From NCBI GenBank assembly GCA_031254445.1, contig JAIRUL010000216.1:1-8762 (forward strand): 8,762 nucleotides of DNA, written 5' to 3'. This DNA comes from Chitinispirillales bacterium. GTDB lineage: Bacteria > Fibrobacterota > Chitinivibrionia > Chitinivibrionales > Chitinispirillaceae. A program made the position numbers and the translations under genes. Below the pieces are notes generated by a model, which saw only the letters and a list, made by a program, of their open reading frames with translations, had not been told where the DNA came from and did no database searches. Shown piece after piece: positions 1 to 5,536 of the stretch (positions are counted from its first letter, which is position 1; every line of letters begins with the position of its first letter).

Positions 1-261
1 GCCAACAATTACCGCATACCGTATTTCACAATTTCGCCCACGTTCTCGGTCTGCAAGTCGCACGGATACCTAAAGGGCGAACATTTCTCGTGCCCCAACT
101 GTTCCGAAGAGACGGAAGTCTACGCGAGGATAGTCGGCTACTACCGCCCGGTGCAAAACTGGAATCCGGGAAAAAAGTCGGAGTTCAGCGAGCGCGTAGT
201 CTTCGCGGCGGAGAAGGGGGCGGGGGTCGCGGAGGAAGTGGCGGAGGCCGTGGGGGCGTGA
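1..261 (+). CDS. nrdD: Anaerobic (class III) ribonucleoside-triphosphate reductase, C-terminal fragment
   Basis: This is the last 86 residues of an open frame that enters from the left edge and stops at TGA 259-261. Class III reductases make deoxyribonucleotides without oxygen, using a glycyl radical near the C-terminus. The fragment has both family hallmarks. The first is a metal-binding knuckle with Cys18, His21, Cys31 and Cys34 (C-x2-H ... C-x2-C). The second is the glycyl-radical loop around residues 43-54 (RIVGYYRPVQNW), where Gly46 is the expected radical site. The stretch NNYRIPYFTISPTFSVC just before it is also typical. A short Ala/Glu/Gly-rich tail (residues 69-86) follows the conserved part and is probably dispensable. 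The activase gene nrdG follows on the same strand, as usual. The start and catalytic cysteines lie outside the window. Confidence 0.95.
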   Translation, partial: ANNYRIPYFTISPTFSVCKSHGYLKGEHFSCPNCSEETEVYARIVGYYRPVQNWNPGKKSEFSERVVFAAEKGAGVAEEVAEAVGA

Positions 262-293
262 ATGTAGTGTTCGATTTTGATGTACCGATTTCC

Positions 294-316
294 GCGCCCT
301 GCGGGCGCATGTTTTA
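294..316 (+). terminator. Probable rho-independent terminator after nrdD
   Basis: GCGCCC (294-299) and GGGCGC (303-308) form a perfect six-pair GC stem with a TGC loop. It is followed by AT and a short GTTTT run, 32 bases after the nrdD stop. The U-tract is short, so termination may be only partial. If it works, nrdG is transcribed partly or wholly from its own promoter. Confidence 0.55.
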
Positions 317-322
317 AAACAG

Positions 323-349
323 TATCCCCCCGCTTTATGTGGGGGGATA
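323..349. repeat. Perfect 9-bp inverted repeat, C-run/G-run hairpin
   Basis: TATCCCCCC (323-331) is matched by GGGGGGATA (341-349) around a 9-base loop. It is followed by a second G-run (GATAGGGGGG, about 353-362) that could compete for the same C-run. No U-tract follows on either strand, so it is not a classical terminator. It may be part of a dispersed intergenic element. Confidence 0.6.
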
Positions 350-379
350 TTGATAGGGGGGTTAATGTATCGGGGCGTT

Positions 380-396
380 ACGGGGCAGAGCCCCGT
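380..396. repeat. 7-bp GC hairpin with AGA loop
   Basis: ACGGGGC (380-386) and GCCCCGT (390-396) pair perfectly around AGA. The hairpin is followed at once by an AT-rich stretch related to the repeats at the right end of the window. It lies 56 bases before the nrdG start, within the probable nrdG leader. Confidence 0.55.
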
Positions 397-400
397 CCCC

Positions 401-426
401 AAAAGATTTTTTAAAAGATTTTGACT
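401..426 (-). repeat. AT-rich repeat, inverted partial copy of the 8567-8685 family
   Basis: Read on the minus strand, this stretch contains TCAAAATCTTTTAAA (bases 424-410), which is identical to the first 15 bases of the tandem repeat at 8567. A second TCTTTT follows in a similar place. The GACGAAGCC part of the right-end unit is absent here and is replaced by the GC hairpin at 380-396. The match may be a shared mobile or extragenic element, or chance in low-complexity DNA. Confidence 0.45.
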
Positions 427-452
427 TTAATCTTTTATTGAGATTTGAGGTT

Positions 453-1151
453 ATGGCTATTGATATTGCAATATCCGCTTGGATTAAAACTTCCTTTATT
501 GATTTCCCCGGCGTCATCTCTACAGTGCTTTTTCTATCCGGTTGCAATCTGCGCTGCCCGTATTGCCATAATTTTGGGATAGTTCTCGGACAGCATGACG
601 AGTCAATACAGTTTGACGACATAAAGGATCACATCGTAAATCGCAAGGGCGTCGTTGAGGGCGCGGTGATAAGCGGGGGTGAGCCGTCGATTCACAGCGG
701 GTTAAAAAATTTGTGCGGCGAATTGAGGGCGCTGGGGGTGAAGGTGAAGATCGACACCAACGGGCTTGAGCCGGACGCGATATACGATTGCCGGCCGGAC
801 TACTTGGCCTTAGACGTCAAGACCTCGTTTGACAAGTACCCGCTCTTAAAAGCGTCGCGCCCCGGCTACCGCGGGCGCCTGAGCCAAACGGTAGCCATCG
901 CCAAATCAATGGGCAAAAACGCCGAGGCGCGGATCACCGCGGTTCCAGGGGTAGTGGGGCGCGGGGATATTGACAATCTGTGCGCGGAATTGCATGGCGT
1001 GAACAAAGTCTACATCCAGCAATTCAACCCAAACGCCCAAACGTTAGACCCTGCTTATTCGTCAGTAAAACCGTATGGCATTGACGAGCTTAATATTTGG
1101 CGAAAGATATTCTTAGATGCCGGAATCGAGTGCGAAATCCGGAACGTGTAA
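453..1151 (+). CDS. nrdG: Anaerobic ribonucleotide reductase activating protein (radical SAM, NrdG2/PflA-like)
   Basis: This radical-SAM activase abstracts hydrogen from the NrdD glycine to form the glycyl radical, using a [4Fe-4S] cluster and S-adenosylmethionine. The protein has 232 residues. The opening block (residues 10-40) carries FIDFPG and then the cluster motif GCNLRCPYCHN, with Cys31, Cys35 and Cys38 in C-x3-C-x2-C spacing. ISGGEPS (73-79) is the SAM-contacting GGE motif, and DTNG (101-104) and LDVK (120-123) are later conserved strands. Length and motif order fit the PflA-like NrdG2 type rather than the short E. coli NrdG. I chose ATG 453 because family members start close before this block. 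The frame is also open from TTG 438, and neither start has a well-spaced Shine-Dalgarno site (GAGG at 447-450 is only two bases from the ATG). It lies downstream of nrdD, its substrate. Confidence 0.9.
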   Translation: MAIDIAISAWIKTSFIDFPGVISTVLFLSGCNLRCPYCHNFGIVLGQHDESIQFDDIKDHIVNRKGVVEGAVISGGEPSIHSGLKNLCGELRALGVKVKIDTNGLEPDAIYDCRPDYLALDVKTSFDKYPLLKASRPGYRGRLSQTVAIAKSMGKNAEARITAVPGVVGRGDIDNLCAELHGVNKVYIQQFNPNAQTLDPAYSSVKPYGIDELNIWRKIFLDAGIECEIRNV

Positions 1152-1195
1152 CGTCGTTTCCGCGCCCCCGTGCGCTATTCCAAACCCCGGATGCC

Positions 1196-1232
1196 CTATT
1201 ACCGGTATTCCTACGATGGCTATTACCGGTAT
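1196..1232. repeat. Two direct copies of CTATTACCGGTAT, 24 bases apart
   Basis: CTATTACCGGTAT occurs at 1196-1208 and again at 1220-1232. Each copy contains the palindrome TACCGGTA. The copies lie between the convergent ends of nrdG and panB, where no gene is expected. No further exact copy was noticed in the window. Confidence 0.6.
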
Positions 1233-1241
1233 CTGCGAAGA

Positions 1242-1263
1242 GGGCGGCCGCAAGGGTCCGCCC
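1242..1263. terminator. GC hairpin between convergent nrdG and panB
   Basis: GGGCGG (1242-1247) pairs with CCGCCC (1258-1263) around a 10-base loop. It sits 44 bases beyond the panB stop and 90 bases beyond the nrdG stop. The position suits a shared structure ending both transcripts, but there is no U-tract on either strand. It could equally be part of a dispersed element, because the adjoining CGCCCCTAC (1259-1267) recurs inverted at 7631-7639. Confidence 0.35.
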
Positions 1264-1306
1264 CTACGATATCGTTCGATACGCGCATATTATCATATCC
1301 AGAAAA

Positions 1307-2083
1307 TCACCACGAGTTATCATCTCCCGGGAATTCCCGCGACTTCACCGCGTCGATGTAGTCCTTGAACGATTCGAACATCATTTCGCGCATATTGGCG
1401 AAGCGGCGCACGTGCTTGAACAGCTTTCTTGAGAGGCCCAAGAGGTCGTTGATGACCAGTACCTGCCCGTCGCAGGCGTTGCCGCTGCCTATGCCTATAG
1501 TGGGGATGGGCAGCTCCGCGGTGATCTTCCCCGCGAGTTTCTTCGGGAGCATTTCTAAGACGATCAGTTGCGCGCCGGCCTCGCATAGCGCGGCCGCCCC
1601 GTCGCGGAGCTCTTTCGCTTGGCTTGGCTCCCGCCCGAAGACCTGCGGCTTGCTGTGCGCCTGAGGGTTGTAGCCTATGTGGGCGCAGACCGTGAAGCCC
1701 TTGTCGGCGAGGTGCTTGACGATGTTCGCTTTTTCGCCCCACCCCTCGAGCTTCACGCAGTCCGCGCCGCAGTCGGCAAGTTTTTTCGCGGCGGCCGCCG
1801 CGCCGCTTGCGCTGTCGGCGCACCCGTAGGGCAGGTCGGCTATAACAAAGGCGTCTTTGGCGGCGCGGCATACCGCGGAGGTGTGGTGAACCATGTCGTC
1901 TATGGTGACCTCGCGCTCGCTCGCGTACCCGAGGTGGTTGGTCCCCACGCTGTCGCCCACAAGTATAGAGTCGATGCCCGCCTCGTCAAGCGACCGGGCG
2001 GCGGGGAAGTCGTAGGCGGTGGCCATTGTTATTGGCACGCCCGATAGTTTTTTCTGAGCAATGCCGCGGATAGTTTTTTTCAT
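1307..2083 (-). CDS. panB: 3-methyl-2-oxobutanoate hydroxymethyltransferase (ketopantoate hydroxymethyltransferase)
   Basis: PanB transfers a one-carbon unit from methylene-tetrahydrofolate to alpha-ketoisovalerate to make ketopantoate, the first committed step of pantothenate and CoA synthesis, in the cytoplasm. The 258-residue product is close to the usual length of about 264. It has TAYDFPAAR (22-30), LVGDSVG (41-47), a DLP strand at 83-85, LEGW (112-115), CAHIGYNPQ (133-141) and VLEMLP (175-180). The metal ligands expected by comparison with E. coli are present as Asp44, Asp83 and Glu113, and the catalytic Glu is Glu177. The start at 2083 is set by an AGGA site five bases upstream and by family length. 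The frame stays open to 2224, but that extension has no PanB character and overlaps the upstream lipoprotein gene. It is the last gene of the minus-strand unit, 73 bases after the lipoprotein stop. I saw no panC or panD nearby. Confidence 0.93.
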   Translation of the reverse strand: MKKTIRGIAQKKLSGVPITMATAYDFPAARSLDEAGIDSILVGDSVGTNHLGYASEREVTIDDMVHHTSAVCRAAKDAFVIADLPYGCADSASGAAAAAKKLADCGADCVKLEGWGEKANIVKHLADKGFTVCAHIGYNPQAHSKPQVFGREPSQAKELRDGAAALCEAGAQLIVLEMLPKKLAGKITAELPIPTIGIGSGNACDGQVLVINDLLGLSRKLFKHVRRFANMREMMFESFKDYIDAVKSREFPGDDNSW

Positions 2084-2088
2084 CGCCG

Positions 2089-2092
2089 TCCT
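2089..2092 (-). promoter_or_regulatory. Ribosome binding site of panB
   Basis: AGGA on the minus strand lies five bases before ATG 2083. It decides the panB start over the longer open frame. Confidence 0.6.
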
Positions 2093-2156
2093 ATGGTTGA
2101 GAGTGTTTTTAACGCGGGCAATAACGGATTGCATTCGCTGCCCATTGAGCGCGCCG

Positions 2157-2333
2157 TTATTTCGCGCTGTCCGGCCCAAAGATTCCTGGCCCAAGCTCTG
2201 CGGCCCCCTCCCCGTCGGCCCCAAAGCCGCCGGAGCATCCGAAAATCATCAGAAAAATTATCAGAAAGAACGCAGCGGCGGCCGGCAACGCAAATTGAAG
2301 CGGCGCGGGCAGCCTAATTTTCCTAGCGCGCAT
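2157..2333 (-). CDS. Small putative lipoprotein, function unknown
   Basis: This 58-residue product has no recognisable family. The N-terminus is basic (MRARKIR), followed by a strongly hydrophobic stretch (about residues 16-31) that ends in IFGC, a plausible lipobox with Cys33 as the lipidated residue. Phe at -2 is unusual, but Ile at -3 and Gly at -1 fit. The mature part would be only about 26 residues, rich in Gly, Ala, Glu and Asp. The start is well supported: GGAAGAGGG lies 5 bases before the ATG, inside the end of the upstream gene, whose stop is only two bases away. Translation of the two genes is probably coupled. The tight coupling suggests it works with the barrel protein upstream or simply shares its expression. 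Without the lipobox it would read as a single-pass membrane peptide. Confidence 0.65.
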   Translation of the reverse strand: MRARKIRLPAPLQFALPAAAAFFLIIFLMIFGCSGGFGADGEGAAELGPGIFGPDSAK

Positions 2334-2335
2334 TT

Positions 2336-4282
2336 TTACCCTCTTCCTTTCCAATTCGCCGGCCTCATCCTGAGCTGCAGCCCGAGGTGCAGCGAGTGCC
2401 ACCTCGTTCTCTGCAACGGGCCGAACGGGAGTTTGAATTTAACGTATAGCGACGGCGTCACGAACGTGTCCGTGAGCAGGTCGGCCTCGACCATCATCTC
2501 GTGGAACCACCAGTCGTTGTCGAAAGCGACGCTCTTGAGTTTGTGGTCGCTCAGGTCTTCTATGTCGTCTATTATTATATCTTCCCACTGGTAGCCTAAG
2601 CTGTAGCCCACCGAATAGTTTTTGAGGCGGTACTTGAACCCGATGGATAGCGCGGTGCTTGGGAGGTACACCGCCGGGTCTACCCCGTGCGACGAGTCGT
2701 AAACGACCGCGTAGCGGCCATGCTCCGTCGCTATCGTATCCGGGTTCGGCCGGCGGAATTTTACCCCCGATACCCACTGGCCAAGTTCTAAGTGCGCCAT
2801 GAAGCCTCGGTATGAGACTTGATAAGCGTTCCCTAAAGTGATCCCTTTGTAGTTGTTGAGCCCGCCCGTGCTCCCGCCGGAGAAAGAGGAGAGAAAACTG
2901 CGAAAGTAGCGGTTTGTCGGGTCGCGGCTGATTATCCCTATGCAGGAGACGGCGAACGAGAAAGGTTCGGTTTCCATGTACTCTAAAAGCTCCCCCTGTT
3001 TCATCTTGAGCATGAGCCGGAAGCCCGGTTTCGGGCACCCGTCGTAGAGGCCGTATACGTCGGGGCACTTGTCTACGGAATCGGGGAAGCCGTCGTAGTC
3101 CCTGTCGGCGTTTTCGCTTAGCGCGATGCGAATCAGGTACTTCTTGCCGTGGCTTATGATGAACTTGCGCCGCTCCGGCTCGTAGCCGTACCTGCTCACG
3201 CGCGCCGTGTGGAATCCGCTCGGCAGCTCTACCTCGGTTCCGCCCGGGTTGCAAGGAAAGCCCTCTATGCAGAGCAGCGCGTCCTGCGGGTAAAGCTCGA
3301 AGACCGCGCTTCCGCTTAGCCTTACAAACGGCGCGTTGAAGAAAGCCATCTGCCCTGCGGGGATTGAGACCGCCGTGTCGATGTCCTTGTACAGCCCGCC
3401 GCCGTTCCAGACGACGCGGTACTCGCCTTCAAGCAGCGTGAGGCGCGGCTCCTTGTGCGCTAGCGTCGCCGAGTCGCCTATCCTATAGGCCGAGTCGATA
3501 GGCGGGTAGGGGAGCGCCAGCGTCCCGTGCTGAACGTCGCCGAGCACATGCAGCGTGTCGAAGTCCGACATCAGCTGAAACGAACTGGCCGCCGTGCCGC
3601 CGGAGGGGATCGCGATGTCGCGCCGCAAAAAACGGTGCTCCGACAAAAAAAGCTCTGTTTCGTAGCGCCCCGCCACAAGGTTTCTAAAGGAGGCGGGGGT
3701 CTTCTTGCCCGTCGCCTTGCCGTAAAAGTAGATGTCCGCCCCGGGCGGCTCGCTGTCTATGTGCAACTCCCCGAAAGGCGCCGCCGCGACGCCGCCTATA
3801 GAGTCCCACTCGTCGTTGCGCGAGTAAAAAATCTTGCCGTGGTGCTGGACGTACGCGCGCTCGTTGTCGAAGAACACCGTCTCCAGATCGAGGTTGCGGT
3901 TGTTAGTCTGCCGAGCGTAAAACCTATACCACATAGCCTGCCCCGAGCGGCTCCAAGCGGGCAGCGGAAAGGCGTAGAGCGGCGGGAAGACGCGGAACGC
4001 GGCGGTGTCCAACTCGCCGAGGTATAGCCTATAGTCCGCCCCGTACTTCTTGCGCATGACGATTTGGCCCGGCTTTATGAACGAAGGCGGCGAGGCTATG
4101 TCCAAAAGCGTGTCGGTGCCCATCAATGTCTTCGGGTTTTTTATGACGAAGTTGTTCAGCTCAAAATACTCGTGGTCGGTAACGTTAAACGCCGCGATAG
4201 AATAGGGGTCTGGCAGCTGCGCAAGGCAAGCTGCGGCGCTTAGGAGCGTTAGCAGGGCTAAGGGGATTAATTTTACTCTCAT
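2336..4282 (-). CDS. Exported PEGA / thrombospondin type-3 repeat protein with probable C-terminal outer-membrane barrel
   Basis: This 648-residue protein begins with a clear signal peptide (MRVKLIPLALLTLLSAAACLA, cut probably before Gln22). Residues 171-237 form a PEGA domain (GELHIDSEPPGADIYFYGK ... RNLVAGRYETELF). Residues 245-320 and 322-388 look like two further, more diverged copies. Residues 391-417 contain a calcium-binding thrombospondin type-3 motif (DRDYDGFPDSVDKCP ... YDGCP), often found as a linker in OmpA-like proteins. No OmpA peptidoglycan-binding domain follows. Instead, residues 420-648 alternate polar and hydrophobic residues with many aromatics, as in a small outer-membrane barrel, but the protein ends in a basic tail rather than a terminal Phe. 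A structural or surface role in the outer membrane is inferred; no enzyme motif is visible. The ATG lacks a Shine-Dalgarno site. It overlaps the lpxB frame by 98 bases, a consequence of the lpxB frame break. The lipoprotein gene follows two bases after its stop. Confidence 0.8.
   Translation of the reverse strand: MRVKLIPLALLTLLSAAACLAQLPDPYSIAAFNVTDHEYFELNNFVIKNPKTLMGTDTLLDIASPPSFIKPGQIVMRKKYGADYRLYLGELDTAAFRVFPPLYAFPLPAWSRSGQAMWYRFYARQTNNRNLDLETVFFDNERAYVQHHGKIFYSRNDEWDSIGGVAAAPFGELHIDSEPPGADIYFYGKATGKKTPASFRNLVAGRYETELFLSEHRFLRRDIAIPSGGTAASSFQLMSDFDTLHVLGDVQHGTLALPYPPIDSAYRIGDSATLAHKEPRLTLLEGEYRVVWNGGGLYKDIDTAVSIPAGQMAFFNAPFVRLSGSAVFELYPQDALLCIEGFPCNPGGTEVELPSGFHTARVSRYGYEPERRKFIISHGKKYLIRIALSENADRDYDGFPDSVDKCPDVYGLYDGCPKPGFRLMLKMKQGELLEYMETEPFSFAVSCIGIISRDPTNRYFRSFLSSFSGGSTGGLNNYKGITLGNAYQVSYRGFMAHLELGQWVSGVKFRRPNPDTIATEHGRYAVVYDSSHGVDPAVYLPSTALSIGFKYRLKNYSVGYSLGYQWEDIIIDDIEDLSDHKLKSVAFDNDWWFHEMMVEADLLTDTFVTPSLYVKFKLPFGPLQRTRWHSLHLGLQLRMRPANWKGRG
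2339..2348 (-). promoter_or_regulatory. Ribosome binding site of the small lipoprotein gene
   Basis: The minus-strand purine run AGGAAGAGGG sits inside the last codons of the barrel-protein gene, five bases before ATG 2333. It is the strongest Shine-Dalgarno sequence I saw in the window, and it supports the small gene as real. Confidence 0.6.
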
Positions 4283-5474
4283 ATATAGGAATATACAATA
4301 TCCGCAACGCCTTCGGACGCCCTTTTTTCGCCCAAAAGCGCCCTAGGCCCGATAGGTTTTGAACCGCTTCCTCCCATAGCCGCGGGATAGAGATTAGCCT
4401 CTCCGCCTCGCAATACAGCTTGTTTGGGTTGACGTCCGCTTGCACGCATTCGGGGACGATGGTTTTGCCGGCGATTATGTTTGGGAGGCCGATGCGGTCT
4501 ATCGTGACGAATTGCTTGTAGACGGCGTAGGATACCGCCGACGTGCGGTAGGCGATAACCATCGGCACGCCCATGAGCGCGGCCTCAAGCGTCGCGGTGC
4601 CGGAGGTTATAAGCGCCAAGTCGCTTCGTTGCAGCAGCGTTGGCAGCGGCTCGCCCGTCACCTCGAAGCCGCGCTTAGCCGCGAGGCCAAATAGGCTCCC
4701 GCCGAATCGGCCAAAGCGCGAGACGGCGACATTTATCGCGGGATATTTTGTTTTTAGCATAGACGCGGCGTCAATCATCGCGCCCAGCATATTCTTTATC
4801 TCCTGCGGGCGGCTGCCCGGGATTATCGCCAACCTGAACCCGCCGGCTCCGGGGAATTTTTTCGCAGCCGCGCCCACTGGCGGCAGGGACTCGGTCAGCG
4901 GGTTGCCCACGAAAGTTACCGGCGCGCTGTACGATGAAAAATACTGCGCCTCAAAGGGGAATATCACAGCGATATGCGAAGCCTGCTCGCCCAAAACCGC
5001 CGCGCGCTTGCGCTTCCATGCCCACACCATCGGCGCTATGTACCACACGACGGGGATGCCGAGTTTGCGCGCTTCTTTCATCATCGGCATATTGAAACCG
5101 GAGTAGTCGACGCAGACTAGGACGCCGGGGCGGCGGGACGCCGACATCATCCCCAATAACTTTTTCTTCGCGCTTAAGAAGAACGGCAGATGCCGCAGCA
5201 CTTCGACGTAGCCCATCCGGTTGAACCCGTCAAACGGCATCACCGCTTCGAATCCTGCGGCCTCCATCTTCGGCCCGCCTATTCCCCAGACGTCAACGCC
5301 GCCGTCGCGCTCCTTAATCCGCCGTATGGCCGCCGCCGCGTGCGCGTCGCCGGAGGGTTCGCCGGCTATGAACATTACGGAACGATTAGGCGTCGATGTT
5401 GGCGCATGGGAATTGCCCGGACGGCGCGCGGCCTCGTTTGAGGCGCGGTCGGGCGTATTGATATTGTCAGGCAT
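4185..5474 (-). CDS. lpxB: Lipid-A-disaccharide synthase, C-terminus frameshifted
   Basis: LpxB joins UDP-2,3-diacylglucosamine and lipid X into the lipid A disaccharide at the inner membrane (GT-B fold, family GT19). Family marks are IAGEPSGDAHAA (36-47), GIGGPKMEAAG (64-74), GYVEVL (88-93), DYSGFN (123-128), YIAPMVWAWKRKR (145-157), FPFEAQYF (172-179), FVGNPL (188-193), IIPGSRPQEI (217-226) and TSGTATLEAALMGVPMVIAYR (290-310). The start at 5474 has GAGG seven bases upstream and gives about 33 residues before the usual first strand. The frame as written has 429 residues, but from about residue 378 it stops resembling the family and runs 98 bases into the next gene. In the -1 frame the sequence reads LLGEKRASEGVADIVYSYI and then TGA at 4279-4281, a typical LpxB ending. 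One extra base near 4341-4347 would restore a 398-residue enzyme with an ATGA junction. It lies 62 bases downstream of manC. Confidence 0.92.
   Translation of the reverse strand: MPDNINTPDRASNEAARRPGNSHAPTSTPNRSVMFIAGEPSGDAHAAAAIRRIKERDGGVDVWGIGGPKMEAAGFEAVMPFDGFNRMGYVEVLRHLPFFLSAKKKLLGMMSASRRPGVLVCVDYSGFNMPMMKEARKLGIPVVWYIAPMVWAWKRKRAAVLGEQASHIAVIFPFEAQYFSSYSAPVTFVGNPLTESLPPVGAAAKKFPGAGGFRLAIIPGSRPQEIKNMLGAMIDAASMLKTKYPAINVAVSRFGRFGGSLFGLAAKRGFEVTGEPLPTLLQRSDLALITSGTATLEAALMGVPMVIAYRTSAVSYAVYKQFVTIDRIGLPNIIAGKTIVPECVQADVNPNKLYCEAERLISIPRLWEEAVQNLSGLGRFWAKKGRPKALRILYIPIYESKINPLSPANAPKRRSLPCAAARPLFYRGV
4279..4347 (-). pseudogene. lpxB: Displaced C-terminal tail of lpxB (-1 frame)
   Basis: The frame one base behind the lpxB frame encodes ALLGEKRASEGVADIVYSYI and stops at TGA 4281-4279. 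That TGA overlaps the ATG of the barrel gene (ATGA). LpxB proteins usually end with an L-G-x-x-x-A-S helix like this one. The switch point is best placed at the GGG of codon 378 (4341-4343): a fourth G would join the halves as SGLGALLGEK. An A6G run just downstream (about 4322-4328) is a possible slippage site but lies after the point where homology is already lost. A base-calling or assembly slip is the simplest cause; a true mutation cannot be excluded. Confidence 0.7.
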
Positions 5475-5481
5475 TATCGAA

Positions 5482-5485
5482 CCTC
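5482..5485 (-). promoter_or_regulatory. Ribosome binding site of lpxB
   Basis: GAGG on the minus strand, seven bases before ATG 5474. It supports the longer lpxB start over the internal ATG at codon 34. Confidence 0.5.
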
Positions 5486-5536
5486 AAGATTAATGTGTTG
5501 ATACCGCCGCTCACCGTTATTTGCTCCCGCCGCGCT

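Noticed and set aside
438..452. TTG start for nrdG
   Set aside because: It adds only five residues, has no ribosome site, and family members begin near the ATG at 453. It cannot be fully excluded.
2120..2161. 8-bp inverted repeat AATAACGG/CCGTTATT as a terminator between the lipoprotein gene and panB
   Set aside because: The loop is 26 bases, the stem is AT-rich, and no U-tract follows on the minus strand. Pairing is probably accidental.
2084..2224. N-terminal extension of PanB
   Set aside because: The extra 47 residues have no PanB resemblance and overlap the lipoprotein gene. A good ribosome site precedes ATG 2083.
3527..4027. 166-residue plus-strand open frame
   Set aside because: It lies wholly antisense to the PEGA/TSP3 protein, which has clear domains and a signal peptide. 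The frame is a by-product of GC-rich codons on the other strand.
4318..4332. Programmed -1 ribosomal frameshift at the A6G run in lpxB
   Set aside because: The family-like sequence in the alternative frame (ALLGEK) begins upstream of the A-run, so slippage there would still leave several wrong residues. A missing base at 4341-4343 explains the data better.
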